From an uncultured Clostridia bacterium (GTDB taxonomy: Bacteria; Bacillota; Clostridia; Oscillospirales; Acutalibacteraceae): a DNA stretch of 52,268 nucleotides. How positions within the stretch are numbered: position 1 is the stretch's first letter; the number at the start of each line of letters is the position of its first letter. The translations under genes and the position numbers were made by a program. The notes under the pieces were generated by a model, which was given only the letters and a program-made list of their open reading frames with translations, made no database searches and was not told the origin of the DNA. Below, piece after piece: positions 1-9,777 of the stretch. The stretch is from the NCBI GenBank assembly GCA_944380845.1, contig CALWIU010000062.1:1-52268 (forward strand). The letters run 5' to 3'.

Positions 1-340
1 GTCCAAATAAGGGACACAAGGTCCGCGCATAACAATTTAAAAAGTTTTTCCGTGTCACCCCCTGCTTGCACTCCGTTCGCTCCCCAAAGTCAGAAAAGCG
101 GTACCCGTCATATTGAATTTGGCGACCATGGTGGGACAGCTTCGCAAGTCACCGGAACTGGCAAATACTCTGGCTGTGCGGCTTTCGGCCGCAACCGGCA
201 GCAAATGAGCCCGAAAAATCGAATTTGCAGGGACGCAATTTTTCTTAGCAAGCGCGTGTAACCCGTTCAAATCCAATTAGCAAGTATACAACAACGGTGT
301 ATCAAAATTTTCCATTGGCTATATGATTTTTGCCGAAAGC
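1..340. other. Intergenic DNA, no gene recognised
   Basis: No protein family, RNA or repeat could be recognised here. Both strands happen to stay open for about 70 codons (52-261 plus, 55-276 minus), but neither frame has a ribosome binding site or a recognisable motif. The segment lies immediately 3' of a tRNA-Arg gene (which reads leftwards), a position often used by integrating elements, so a degenerate attachment region is possible but not shown. Confidence 0.3.
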
Positions 341-380
341 AAAAACCGCTGTAAACCATCAAAAAACGGCTTGCAGCGGT
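341..380 (-). terminator. Intrinsic terminator of tRNA-Arg
   Basis: A 10-bp stem (345-354 with 371-380, one G-U pair) is followed on the minus strand by a run of five T. It begins five bases after the CCA end of the tRNA, so it ends a single-gene tRNA transcript. Confidence 0.8.
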
Positions 381-385
381 CATTT

Positions 386-460
386 TGGCACCCCCTGCGG
401 GAATCGAACCCACAACTAACCCTTAGGAGGGGTTTATTATATCCATTTAACTAAGGAGGC
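386..460 (-). tRNA. tRNA-Arg (anticodon CCU)
   Basis: On the minus strand this folds into a complete cloverleaf: a 7-bp acceptor stem (GCCTCCT with AGGGGGT, first pair G-U), a 4-bp D stem (GTTA/TAAT), an anticodon stem AACCC/GGGTT around loop CTCCTAA, and a T arm GTGGG-TTCGATT-CCCGC. The anticodon CCT decodes the arginine codon AGG. The 3' CCA is encoded at 386-388. The discriminator base is G. No other tRNA is adjacent. Confidence 0.95.
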
Positions 461-572
461 ATTTTACCGGATAAAATTCCTTGCGCTCGCCGTTTTGTCC
501 GGCGGCATTGTGTTTGCACTGCAAACAGACCGAGAAGCAAGCAAAGGCGCAGAAACAAACCAAACTGGCGGC

Positions 573-602
573 GAAAAAAACACGCCGGGTGCTGCCCGGC
601 GC
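573..602 (-). terminator. Intrinsic terminator of murA
   Basis: A perfect 7-bp GC-rich stem (CGCCGGG 583-589 with CCCGGCG 595-601) is followed on the minus strand by GTTTTTTT. It lies 22 bases after the murA stop codon. Confidence 0.85.
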
Positions 603-623
603 GCAACTCATTCTAAAATGCCG

Positions 624-1925
624 TTACAGGGAACTTACCATTGGGATCACTCGGTTAGGATCATCGTCTTCATCCTGAATCCGGCTGATGTCTGCGCCTA
701 AGGCGGTCAGCTTACCCAGAATGTTTTCATACCCACGCTCAATCAGGTGGATGTCCTCAATGGTTGTCGTACCGCGAGCGACCAGACCGGCAATTACCAT
801 GGCCGCGCCCGCGCGCAAATCATCGGCGCGAACCGGTGCGCCCTTCAGGAACGGAACGCCTTCAATAATGGCGGCTTTTCCCTCCACCTGAATGGAAGCG
901 CCCATGCGCAACAGCTGTTCGACATAGCGGAAACGATTATCCCAGATTCCTTCCGAAATAATGCTCGTACCCTCCGCAATGGCAAGCATAGCGGCAAATT
1001 GCGGCTGCATATCCGTCGGGAATCCCGGATGCGGCATGGTCTTGATGTTGCATTTCAACGGACGGCCATGCGCGATTACATGGACGCTGTCGTCATACTC
1101 TTCCACATCAATGCCGCTTTCCACCAGCTTTGCGCTGATCGAATCCAGATGTTTCGGAATCACATTGCGCACCCAGACATCACCGCCGGTTGCCGCTGCG
1201 GCAACCATGTAGGTGCCCGCCTCGATCTGGTCGGGAATGATAGAATAATCACAGCCGTGCATGGATTCCACACCGCGGATTTTAATGACATCGGTGCCCG
1301 CACCCCGGACATCTGCGCCCATCAGATTTAAAAAGTTCGCCAGATCAACAATATGCGGCTCTTTGGCAGCATTTTCGATAATGGTCATTCCCTTTGCGCG
1401 CACCGCCGCAAGCATCACATTGATCGTTGCGCCGACGCTGACCAGATCGAAATAGACCGAACCGCCCAAAAGCTCGCGGGAAGAAGCGGTAATCACCGCG
1501 TTTTCCGTTTTCACTCTGGCGCCGAGCGCCTCAAAGCCTTTGATATGCTGATCGATGGGGCGAACGCCGAAATTACATCCGCCGGGCATGGCAACTTCCG
1601 CCCTGCCCGATCTTCCGAGAAGAGCGCCGATGAAATAATAAGATGCGCGCATTTTACGCGCCATTGCATCCGGAACGGTGTGAGAAGTAATCGATGTGGT
1701 ATCGATCTCATAGGTGTTGGTGTTCAGACGGCGCACCGAAGCGCCCAGGTGACGAATGATATCCATCATCAGTCTGACATCACGAATATCCGGGATGTTT
1801 TCGACCCGGCAAAGACCTTTGGCAAGCAGCGTTGCGGGAATGATTGCCAGCGCTGCATTTTTTGCGCCGCTGATATCCACATTACCCACTAAGCGTTTGC
1901 CGCCATGTATCATAAACTTTTCCAA
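624..1925 (-). CDS. murA: UDP-N-acetylglucosamine 1-carboxyvinyltransferase MurA
   Basis: Catalyses the first committed step of peptidoglycan synthesis, transfer of enolpyruvate from PEP to UDP-GlcNAc, in the cytoplasm. The protein of 433 residues has the usual family length. Seen: N-terminal ISGAKNAAL, the active-site loop MPGGCNFG with the PEP-binding cysteine at about residue 117, and the FPTDMQ segment with the catalytic aspartate. I chose the TTG at 1925, giving MEKFMIHGGKRL, because AAGGAAG lies 8 bases upstream and MEKF(V/M)I is a common start in Clostridia. The ATG at 1913 is the alternative, with a weaker site. The frame stays open up to 2033, but that extension is not conserved family sequence. 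Monocistronic: own promoter and own terminator. Confidence 0.95.
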   Translation of the reverse strand: MEKFMIHGGKRLVGNVDISGAKNAALAIIPATLLAKGLCRVENIPDIRDVRLMMDIIRHLGASVRRLNTNTYEIDTTSITSHTVPDAMARKMRASYYFIGALLGRSGRAEVAMPGGCNFGVRPIDQHIKGFEALGARVKTENAVITASSRELLGGSVYFDLVSVGATINVMLAAVRAKGMTIIENAAKEPHIVDLANFLNLMGADVRGAGTDVIKIRGVESMHGCDYSIIPDQIEAGTYMVAAAATGGDVWVRNVIPKHLDSISAKLVESGIDVEEYDDSVHVIAHGRPLKCNIKTMPHPGFPTDMQPQFAAMLAIAEGTSIISEGIWDNRFRYVEQLLRMGASIQVEGKAAIIEGVPFLKGAPVRADDLRAGAAMVIAGLVARGTTTIEDIHLIERGYENILGKLTALGADISRIQDEDDDPNRVIPMVSSL

Positions 1926-2061
1926 AAGCTGCACTTCCTTTTTGAATAGACGACGCCTGAAGCGAATCTTCTTCGATGCAAATAAAAAAGCGTCACCGAA
2001 ACGCGCGCCGACAGGAAGGGAAAATGCCGGCACGGCAAAACAATAAGCAATCTATGTGCAT

Positions 2062-2090
2062 AGTATACCATGATTTCCCGTAATTGAAAA
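2062..2090 (-). promoter_or_regulatory. Promoter of murA
   Basis: TTTTCA (2085-2090), 17-bp spacer, TATACT (2062-2067) on the minus strand. It would give an untranslated leader of about 130 nt before the TTG start. Confidence 0.6.
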
Positions 2091-2341
2091 GTATTTTTTT
2101 ACGATTCTTTTACTTATTTTACATTTTTGTAGGAATTGTCAAAATGTTTCACAGCGCGTTGTGGTTTATTCCGAAATCGAGCGAACATATATTCTGTTCT
2201 GTTTCGCCGACGGCGCACAGACGGAAAGAACCTAAAATTCGAGGATTGTAGCTGGGACGAACCTGCCCGCCATTGAAAAAAGTTTCATGAAAAACGCATT
2301 CTTTTTCGGGAACACTGTGCGCAGGAGCGTTTTTTAAAAGT
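2091..2341. other. Intergenic region, nothing recognised
   Basis: Non-coding on both strands as far as can be seen. It has an AT-rich left part (murA promoter side) and a GC-richer right part with no recognisable RNA. A 35-codon frame from 2143 on the plus strand has no convincing ribosome binding site or motif. Confidence 0.4.
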
Positions 2342-2384
2342 AAAAAACGCCTGCCGCCTCTTGTCCGGGCAATCGGCGGCAGGC
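2342..2384 (-). terminator. Intrinsic terminator of the fakA-recG-luxS-rhamnosidase operon
   Basis: A perfect 10-bp stem GCCTGCCGCC/GGCGGCAGGC (2349-2358 with 2375-2384) followed by GTTTTTTA on the minus strand, 10 bases after the rhamnosidase stop codon. Confidence 0.85.
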
Positions 2385-2394
2385 AAAACCTTGC

Positions 2395-4608
<2,214 letters not shown>

Positions 4609-4631
4609 AAACAGCCCTCCATTTATCAGGT

Positions 4632-5087
4632 TTATTGATAGCCTAATTGCTCTGCGGTCCAATTCTGAATGACCGATAAGAACCGCACCGCTTCCTTTTT
4701 TGCGCCTTCCAAAGAATGCTCGCGCCAGTTGCCGCACTCTTTGGCAGAGGCGCCGGGGATTTCACCGTCATATGCCGCAATCTCTTCAAACACCCGGCGG
4801 ATCAGCGCTACCGCATCTTCTTTTTTCATATCCCGCACCAAAAAGTAACAGCCCGTGCGGCAGCCCATGGGACCGAAATAGATCACCTTGTCCGCTGCTT
4901 CGCTGTTGCGCGCAAAGGTGGCAAACAAATGCTCAATCGTATGCAGCGACGCATTGTCGATCACTTCTTCGCAATTGGGACGGCGCATCCGGATGTCATA
5001 GGTCGTGATGTTCCCATCCTGCCGGGACAAATAAATACCCGGCGTTAACTTCGTATGATCCACCGTAAAACTTGCAATTTTTTCCAT
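4632..5087 (-). CDS. luxS: S-ribosylhomocysteine lyase LuxS
   Basis: Cleaves S-ribosylhomocysteine to homocysteine and DPD, the precursor of autoinducer-2, and so recycles methyl-donor by-products. The 151-residue protein has the normal length. Seen: the metal-binding HTIEH motif (residues 49-53), the third metal ligand Cys118 in KECGNW, and the catalytic cysteine Cys76 in GPMGCRTG. The start ATG has GGAGGATG 9 bases upstream. It lies 18 bases after recG and 23 bases before the rhamnosidase gene, all apparently in one operon. No pfs/mtnN gene, the usual pathway partner, is in the window. Confidence 0.97.
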   Translation of the reverse strand: MEKIASFTVDHTKLTPGIYLSRQDGNITTYDIRMRRPNCEEVIDNASLHTIEHLFATFARNSEAADKVIYFGPMGCRTGCYFLVRDMKKEDAVALIRRVFEEIAAYDGEIPGASAKECGNWREHSLEGAKKEAVRFLSVIQNWTAEQLGYQ

Positions 5088-5105
5088 TTTTTTACATCCT
5101 CCTTG

Positions 5106-7142
5106 TTATGCGCCGGTACCGTGAAACATTTCGGCAACGGCTTGTCGAAGCGGACGGTTTTCCTCTTTTTGCAAAGCAGGATCTTCCGTCAGTATTTCAT
5201 CTGCAATGGTTCGCGCCGCCCGCAGCATTCGCGTATCCTCGCACAGATCGGCGATTTTCAGTTCCGGCAGGCCGTGCTGACGCTGCCCGAAAAAATCTCC
5301 GGGACCGCGCAGGCGTAAATCCTCATCGGCAATGCGAAACCCGTCCGTCACCGAACAAAGAATGCGCAGCCGCTCTTCTGTTTTGGGATTTTGGTTGCTG
5401 CTGATGAGAACGCAGGTCGAACTTTCCCGACCGCGCCCGACCCGGCCGCGCAGCTGGTGCAGCTGGGAAAGCCCGAACCGGTCGGCGTTTTCGATCAGCA
5501 TCACCGTTGCGTTCGGCACATCCACCCCAACTTCCACCACCGTGGTGGCAATGAGGCAGTCCAGCTCGCTCTCGCTGAACTGGCGCATGACCCGGTCCTT
5601 ATCTGCCGGTTTCATTTTGCCGTGCAGCAGTCCGAGCCGCCGGTTGGGGAAAACCTCTTTTTTTAAATATTCGTAATATTCCTCCGCAGGCATCAGCATG
5701 GATTCCTGTTCGCCCTGTTCCACCAGAGGACAGATGATGTATCCCTGCTGCCCCCTTTCAAAATGCTTTTCCAAAAAACGATACAGCCGGGGACGATAGG
5801 ATTCATCCACCAAATAGGTTTTCACCGGCTTTCGCCCCTTCGGAAGCTCGTCTAAAATCGAAATATCCATATCCCCGTAAATAATGAGCCCAAGGGTGCG
5901 GGGAATCGGCGTTGCAGACATGACGAGAAGATGCGGATCGATTCCTTTTTCCGCAAGGGCGGTGCGCTGGCCGACGCCAAAGCGGTGCTGTTCGTCTGTG
6001 ATGACCAGCCCCAGCTTGTGAAACACCACATCTTTCTGAATCAGGGCATGGGTGCCGATTATGCAGTCGATATGCCCCTGTTCCAGCTGTTTTTTCACTG
6101 CATCCTTGCTCTTTTTATTCATCGAACCGACCAGAACCGCAGTGCGAATATCCGTTTGATCGAAAAATTTCAGGAAGGTGCGGAAATGCTGTCCCGCCAG
6201 CACTTCCGTTGGCGCCATAATCGCCGCCTGACAACCGCTTTTAACGCAGGAAAACACCGCGCTGGCTGCAACCGCCGTTTTTCCGGATCCGACATCTCCC
6301 TGCAACAGCCGGCGCATGACGCCGCCGTCCGCCATATCCTTTGCGATCGTCTGCACCGCCCGCTGCTGGGCGCCCGTCATTGTAAAGGGTAAAAGCTGTT
6401 CAAACGCTGCGCTGTGATCCTGTATCACATAACCTTTTTTCTCTTTTCCCCGCTGCCCCAGCAGCCCGAGTTCCAGCGTCAGCAATTCTTCAAACGCCAG
6501 CCGCCGCCGGGACGCTTCGACATCCGCTTCGTTTCGGGGAAAATGGATCCGCTCCAATGCCTCCCGCAGCGGCAGAAGACGGTATTTCTGAAGCAGAGAC
6601 AAAGGCAGCGTTTCCTCAATGTCGCCGCCTGCCGCCTGCAACGCCGCGCGAACACAATTGGCAATGGTTTTCGAGGACAGTTTCTCCGTCTGATGGTAAA
6701 TCGGCTGCATGACCGGGGGCGTCAATCCTTTTTTCCGGTACTGCGGCGAGATCATCTGCAAATGTCCGGAATAGGGGTCACGCTCGATCTTTCCGTAAAA
6801 AAGATAGCTTTCGCCTTCCCGCAGTGCGTCTGCGACATAACGGTTATTAAAAAAAAGCAGATACAAAAGGTTATCGCCGTCGGTTGCCGCCGTTTTTACC
6901 AGAAGCCGACCGCCGCTGATGCGTTTTTCCTCCGGGGGATAAGCAACCACGCCGTCCACACAGCAGGTTTCCCCTTCCGGGGCATCAAAAATGGTGTAAA
7001 TATGGCTCCAATCCTCATATGCGCGCGGATAAAAACGCAAAAGAGCCATGAGAGTATCCACCCCCAAACGCCGAAAGCGTTTGGCTCGGACCTCCCCGAC
7101 TCCTTTGACATATTGGATATCCATGTTGACTTTTTCATTCAT
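5106..7142 (-). CDS. recG: ATP-dependent DNA helicase RecG
   Basis: Branch-migration helicase that remodels stalled replication forks and Holliday junctions. 678 residues, full length. Seen: N-terminal wedge/OB region, Walker A GDVGSGKT (282-289), DEQH box (383-386), the helicase C domain with TVVEVGVDVPNATVM and QLHQLRGRVGRG, and the C-terminal TRG-type region DGFRIADEDLRLRGPGDFFG. The start at 7142 lies 6 bases after the fakA stop, so translation is probably coupled; the ATG of residue 7 (MDIQYVKG) is an alternative start with family-like sequence. The order fakA(yloV)-recG is widely conserved in Bacillota. Confidence 0.97.
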   Translation of the reverse strand: MNEKVNMDIQYVKGVGEVRAKRFRRLGVDTLMALLRFYPRAYEDWSHIYTIFDAPEGETCCVDGVVAYPPEEKRISGGRLLVKTAATDGDNLLYLLFFNNRYVADALREGESYLFYGKIERDPYSGHLQMISPQYRKKGLTPPVMQPIYHQTEKLSSKTIANCVRAALQAAGGDIEETLPLSLLQKYRLLPLREALERIHFPRNEADVEASRRRLAFEELLTLELGLLGQRGKEKKGYVIQDHSAAFEQLLPFTMTGAQQRAVQTIAKDMADGGVMRRLLQGDVGSGKTAVAASAVFSCVKSGCQAAIMAPTEVLAGQHFRTFLKFFDQTDIRTAVLVGSMNKKSKDAVKKQLEQGHIDCIIGTHALIQKDVVFHKLGLVITDEQHRFGVGQRTALAEKGIDPHLLVMSATPIPRTLGLIIYGDMDISILDELPKGRKPVKTYLVDESYRPRLYRFLEKHFERGQQGYIICPLVEQGEQESMLMPAEEYYEYLKKEVFPNRRLGLLHGKMKPADKDRVMRQFSESELDCLIATTVVEVGVDVPNATVMLIENADRFGLSQLHQLRGRVGRGRESSTCVLISSNQNPKTEERLRILCSVTDGFRIADEDLRLRGPGDFFGQRQHGLPELKIADLCEDTRMLRAARTIADEILTEDPALQKEENRPLRQAVAEMFHGTGA

Positions 7143-7148
7143 GAGCGT

Positions 7149-8804
7149 TTATTCCACGGAAATCAAATAATGATAAACCGGCTGACCGCCGTTGACAGAA
7201 ACCACTTCGGCGGAAGAATACCGTGCGGAAATGGCATCGGTCAGCGCCGCCGCCTTTTCGGAAGTGACGCTGTCGCCGTAATAAACAGTAATCACCGAAG
7301 TCGAACGCTTTGCCACCCGTTTCACCGTGCGGAACGCCGCATCGTTCGGATCGTCGGCAACAACGGTGATTTTGCCGTCTTCCATCCCCATACATTGCCC
7401 TTTTTTAATATTCAGGCCGCCGGCAAAACTGTCGCGCGCGGCAAAGGTGACCGAAACGGTGCGGATACGGCTCATCGCTTCTTCCATTGCCTCGGTATTT
7501 GTTTTTTCATCCTCATCAGGCGAAAACGCCAGAAACGCGGCGATCCCCTGCGGCACAGAGCGGCTTTCCAAAATAACCGTCCGTCTGCCCTGCGCCAGCG
7601 TTGCCGCCTGCTTGGCGGCAAGAATAATATTTTTGTTATTGGGCAGCACATAAACGATCTCAGCAGGCACCCGCAAAATGGCATCCAAAAGCTCTTCGGT
7701 GCTCGGATTCATTGTCTGGCCGCCGCTGACCATCGCATCCGCTCCCAGCTGTGTAAACAGATCACGAAAGCCTTCGCCCGCCGCCACGGCGACAAAGCCA
7801 AAGGTTTTTTCCGGCTTTGCCGGGAGATTTGCCCGGCTCTTTTCCGCCTGCTCGGCAGCGCCCCAGTGGGCATTGCGGTGCTGCTGTTTCATATTTTCCA
7901 CTTTTACGGTCAAAAACTCGCCGTATTCCTGCCCGGCAGTCAATACGCTGCCCGGCTCGTTGGAATGGACATGGACTTTGATGATTTCATCATCTTCCAC
8001 AACCACCACACAGTCGCCGATGGTCTGTAGATACGCTTTCAGCTCGTCGGCTGTTTTGGTTAAACCCTCTTTTTTCTTAACAATAAATTCATTGCAGTAA
8101 GCAAAGCGGATATCCTCTTCCGACATGACTTCGCCGGTCACAAGGGAAGGAGACTCCTCAGCCGACGGCTCTTCTTCCTTGCAGGGAATGATTTCACCGC
8201 TTCTGAAAACACTGAGCATTCCCAAAAGGATGTAACACAACCCCTGACCGCCCGCATCGACAACCTTTGCTTTTTTCAGGACGCTGAGCATTTCCGGTGT
8301 TTTCAGCAGCGCCTGAGCCGCCCCCTGATAAGCCGCCTCAAAAGTGTCCGACGCGTCAATATCTACGGTGCAGTTGTTTCGGGCGGCCTCTGCCGCCGCA
8401 CGGATCACCGTCAGAATCGTACCCTCCGTCGGGTTGGAAATCGACTGGTACGCCTTATTGCATCCCTGCTGAAGAGCAGCCGCAATGATCGCACCGTTTG
8501 CGCTTTCGCACCCGGTAAGGCCATCGGAAAACCCACGGAAGATCAGGGATAAAATCACGCCGGAATTTCCTCTGGCGCCACGCAGCATGGCGGAAGCCGC
8601 CAAAGAAGCGACCGTACCCGCATCGGTTCCGTCGGTTACGGTTTCCATGGCTTTTTTCGCCGCCTGCATGGTCATGCTCATATTGGTACCCGTGTCACCG
8701 TCCGGAACGGGAAATACATTCAAAGCGTTGACCGCATTTTTATAATTCTGGATGTTATTGGCGGCGGAAATCAATCCGTCGCGCAAAGCAATGCCGGTAA
8801 TCAT
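7149..8804 (-). CDS. fakA: DAK2-domain fatty acid kinase subunit FakA-like (YloV)
   Basis: Probable ATP-binding subunit of the fatty acid kinase that phosphorylates exogenous fatty acids bound by a DegV-type partner (FakB). 551 residues. Seen: N-terminal DAK2/DhaL-like domain with NVFPVPDGDTGTNM (28-41), whose aspartates coordinate Mg-ATP, a central linker and a C-terminal YloV/DegV-related domain (VVVEDDEIIKVHVHSN onward). GGGAG 8 bases upstream fixes the start. No FakB gene is in the window and the usual upstream yloU/Asp23 and rpmB genes are absent. First gene of the fakA-recG-luxS-rhamnosidase operon. Confidence 0.9.
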   Translation of the reverse strand: MITGIALRDGLISAANNIQNYKNAVNALNVFPVPDGDTGTNMSMTMQAAKKAMETVTDGTDAGTVASLAASAMLRGARGNSGVILSLIFRGFSDGLTGCESANGAIIAAALQQGCNKAYQSISNPTEGTILTVIRAAAEAARNNCTVDIDASDTFEAAYQGAAQALLKTPEMLSVLKKAKVVDAGGQGLCYILLGMLSVFRSGEIIPCKEEEPSAEESPSLVTGEVMSEEDIRFAYCNEFIVKKKEGLTKTADELKAYLQTIGDCVVVVEDDEIIKVHVHSNEPGSVLTAGQEYGEFLTVKVENMKQQHRNAHWGAAEQAEKSRANLPAKPEKTFGFVAVAAGEGFRDLFTQLGADAMVSGGQTMNPSTEELLDAILRVPAEIVYVLPNNKNIILAAKQAATLAQGRRTVILESRSVPQGIAAFLAFSPDEDEKTNTEAMEEAMSRIRTVSVTFAARDSFAGGLNIKKGQCMGMEDGKITVVADDPNDAAFRTVKRVAKRSTSVITVYYGDSVTSEKAAALTDAISARYSSAEVVSVNGGQPVYHYLISVE

Positions 8805-8839
8805 ATAGGCACTCCCTACAGCTGTAAATCTTATAAATC

Positions 8840-8868
8840 AGTATACCGCAACCGAACGCGTAACGCAA
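8840..8868 (-). promoter_or_regulatory. Promoter of the fakA-recG-luxS-rhamnosidase operon
   Basis: TTGCGT (8863-8868), 17-bp spacer, TATACT (8840-8845), about 36 bases upstream of the fakA start. The -35 is weak and the -10 good. Confidence 0.55.
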
Positions 8869-9136
8869 GCTACTTTTTACTATGTGCGATGAAAATCCGT
8901 TGTTTTTTCGATCCTTTTTTACAGAGGCTGTTTGATAATCCCCTGCCGGGCGGCAGATCGCTTTACAAGTCTGACGAATGGCAGGGGCTGCCCAGCCAAA
9001 CACCGCATGGTTTCAGCCTTTTCTGGTTCCTGCGCAGCAGAGCAAAAGAAGAAAAACAACAGAAAACCATTTTTCAGGACGCCACCGCAACGCCGGATCC
9101 CATTGACAGTTTGTTGTAAACTTTATATGAACAGCA
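8869..9136. other. Intergenic region between fakA and the mgtA promoter
   Basis: No gene recognised. It contains an inverted repeat CCCCTGCC (8939-8946) / GGCAGGGG (8980-8987) without a T tract. The function of this stretch is unknown. Confidence 0.35.
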
Positions 9137-9165
9137 TTGACAAACCGAGCGGCATGTGATATGAC
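9137..9165 (+). promoter_or_regulatory. Promoter of the mgtA leader
   Basis: Consensus TTGACA (9137-9142), 17-bp spacer, TATGAC (9160-9165). The predicted start of transcription falls at the 5' edge of the M-box, about 600 nt upstream of the mgtA start codon. Confidence 0.7.
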
Positions 9166-9170
9166 ATAGT

Positions 9171-9319
9171 TGTTCGGTAGGTAAAGCTCCTACAGGGATA
9201 CGGACTGTTGCCGCGAAATAGTGGAGACACTATGAGTTGGTTTGAACAGGGTGCATCGAAAGCAAGGTGCATCATAATACAGTTTCATCGCCCTGCAAAG
9301 CCAAAGCTCAAACGAACGG
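9171..9319 (+). promoter_or_regulatory. M-box (ykoK) Mg2+ riboswitch
   Basis: The sequence follows the M-box pattern: GGTAGGTAAAGCTCCTAC near the 5' end, GGGATACGGACTGTTGCC after it, and GCCAAAGCTCAAACGAACG at the 3' end, the counterpart of the conserved GCUAAAGCUC element. The ends pair as P1 (GTTCG 9172-9176 with CGAAC 9313-9317). A strong terminator follows and an Mg2+ transporter gene lies downstream, which fits a switch that ends transcription when Mg2+ is high. The identification rests on remembered consensus, not on a covariance search. Confidence 0.85.
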
Positions 9320-9337
9320 ACAGAAGTGTATTGCACT

Positions 9338-9374
9338 CCCGTATGTTCCGCCGGACATACGGGCTATTTTTTTT
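9338..9374 (+). terminator. M-box expression-platform terminator
   Basis: A 9-bp stem CCCGTATGT/ACATACGGG (9338-9346 with 9355-9363) is followed by CTA and eight T (9367-9374). It lies 19 bases after the M-box and is the likely Mg2+-controlled terminator. Confidence 0.85.
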
Positions 9375-9393
9375 GAAAGGATGGTGACACACC

Positions 9394-9468
9394 GTGGAAC
9401 ACAGGCAAAGGGTCTGCTCTATCGATCAAAACGACGGATTCTATGGCGGTGTGGAGTTGCCGTCATAA
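9394..9468 (+). CDS. Possible 24-codon leader peptide in the mgtA leader
   Basis: A short frame starts at GTG 9394, with GGTGA 7 bases upstream, and ends with TAA at 9466-9468 inside a perfect palindrome. Its codons 18-19 (GGC GGT, 9445-9450) include a GGCGG that could pair with CCGCC of the following hairpin (9486-9490), so ribosome position could decide which structure forms, as in leader-peptide attenuation. An ATG at 9381 in another frame is a competing start. No similarity to a known leader peptide is recognised; this is an inference from position and structure. Confidence 0.3.
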   Translation: MEHRQRVCSIDQNDGFYGGVELPS

Positions 9469-9528
9469 GATCTTATGATTTTTTGCCGCCGTTTTGCAAG
9501 CATTCCCTTCAAAACGGCGGTATTTTTA
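9464..9528 (+). terminator. Tandem terminator-like hairpins in the mgtA leader
   Basis: First, a perfect 14-bp palindrome CATAAGATCTTATG (9464-9477) followed by ATTTTTT. Immediately after it, an 11-bp perfect stem CCGCCGTTTTG/CAAAACGGCGG (9486-9496 with 9510-9520) followed by TATTTTTAT. Both look like intrinsic terminators and lie between the M-box terminator and mgtA, so the leader appears to have more than one termination checkpoint. Confidence 0.6.
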
Positions 9529-9593
9529 TGTCCTTTTTTATAACGCTGCAGGCGTTGCTATCGATGGAAATCCAAACAAGCGAGGTGAAAGAA

Positions 9594-9704
9594 ATGGCCG
9601 CGGGAAGCAGTAACGGTGCTGATTTCGGAGAACGATGCAAGGGAATAAAGGAAAGAAGTCACGGCGGAGAATGCTTGCCGCTCTGCCTTCTCCCCCTTTT
9701 GTAA
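9594..9704 (+). CDS. Small ORF (36 aa) between the leader and mgtA
   Basis: ATG at 9594 has a strong GAGGTGA six bases upstream, better than many real genes here. The predicted peptide is Gly/Ser/Cys-rich in the first part and ends in a short hydrophobic stretch (LPLCLLPLL). It ends 73 bases before mgtA. It could be a small protein made with the transporter, a second leader peptide, or a chance frame. No family is recognised. It is hydrophilic overall and so unlike MgtS, the MgtA-stabilising peptide of enterobacteria. Confidence 0.4.
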   Translation: MAAGSSNGADFGERCKGIKERSHGGECLPLCLLPLL

Positions 9705-9777
9705 ACAGTCTTTCTTTGAAGCACTGTACCCCTTCCAAACAACAAATGCAAAATCAACGATTTGGAGGTACAGAAGA

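Noticed and set aside
1926..2033. N-terminal extension of MurA by 36 residues
   Set aside because: MurA proteins normally start at about MEKF(V/M)I; the extension has no family sequence, and the TTG at 1925 has a well-placed ribosome binding site.
2143..2250. 35-codon plus-strand frame upstream of murA
   Set aside because: Weak upstream AGGA at poor spacing, no promoter and no recognisable sequence.
6414..8030. Long plus-strand open frame of 538 codons opposite recG and fakA
   Set aside because: It spans two well-supported minus-strand genes and has no recognisable protein features.
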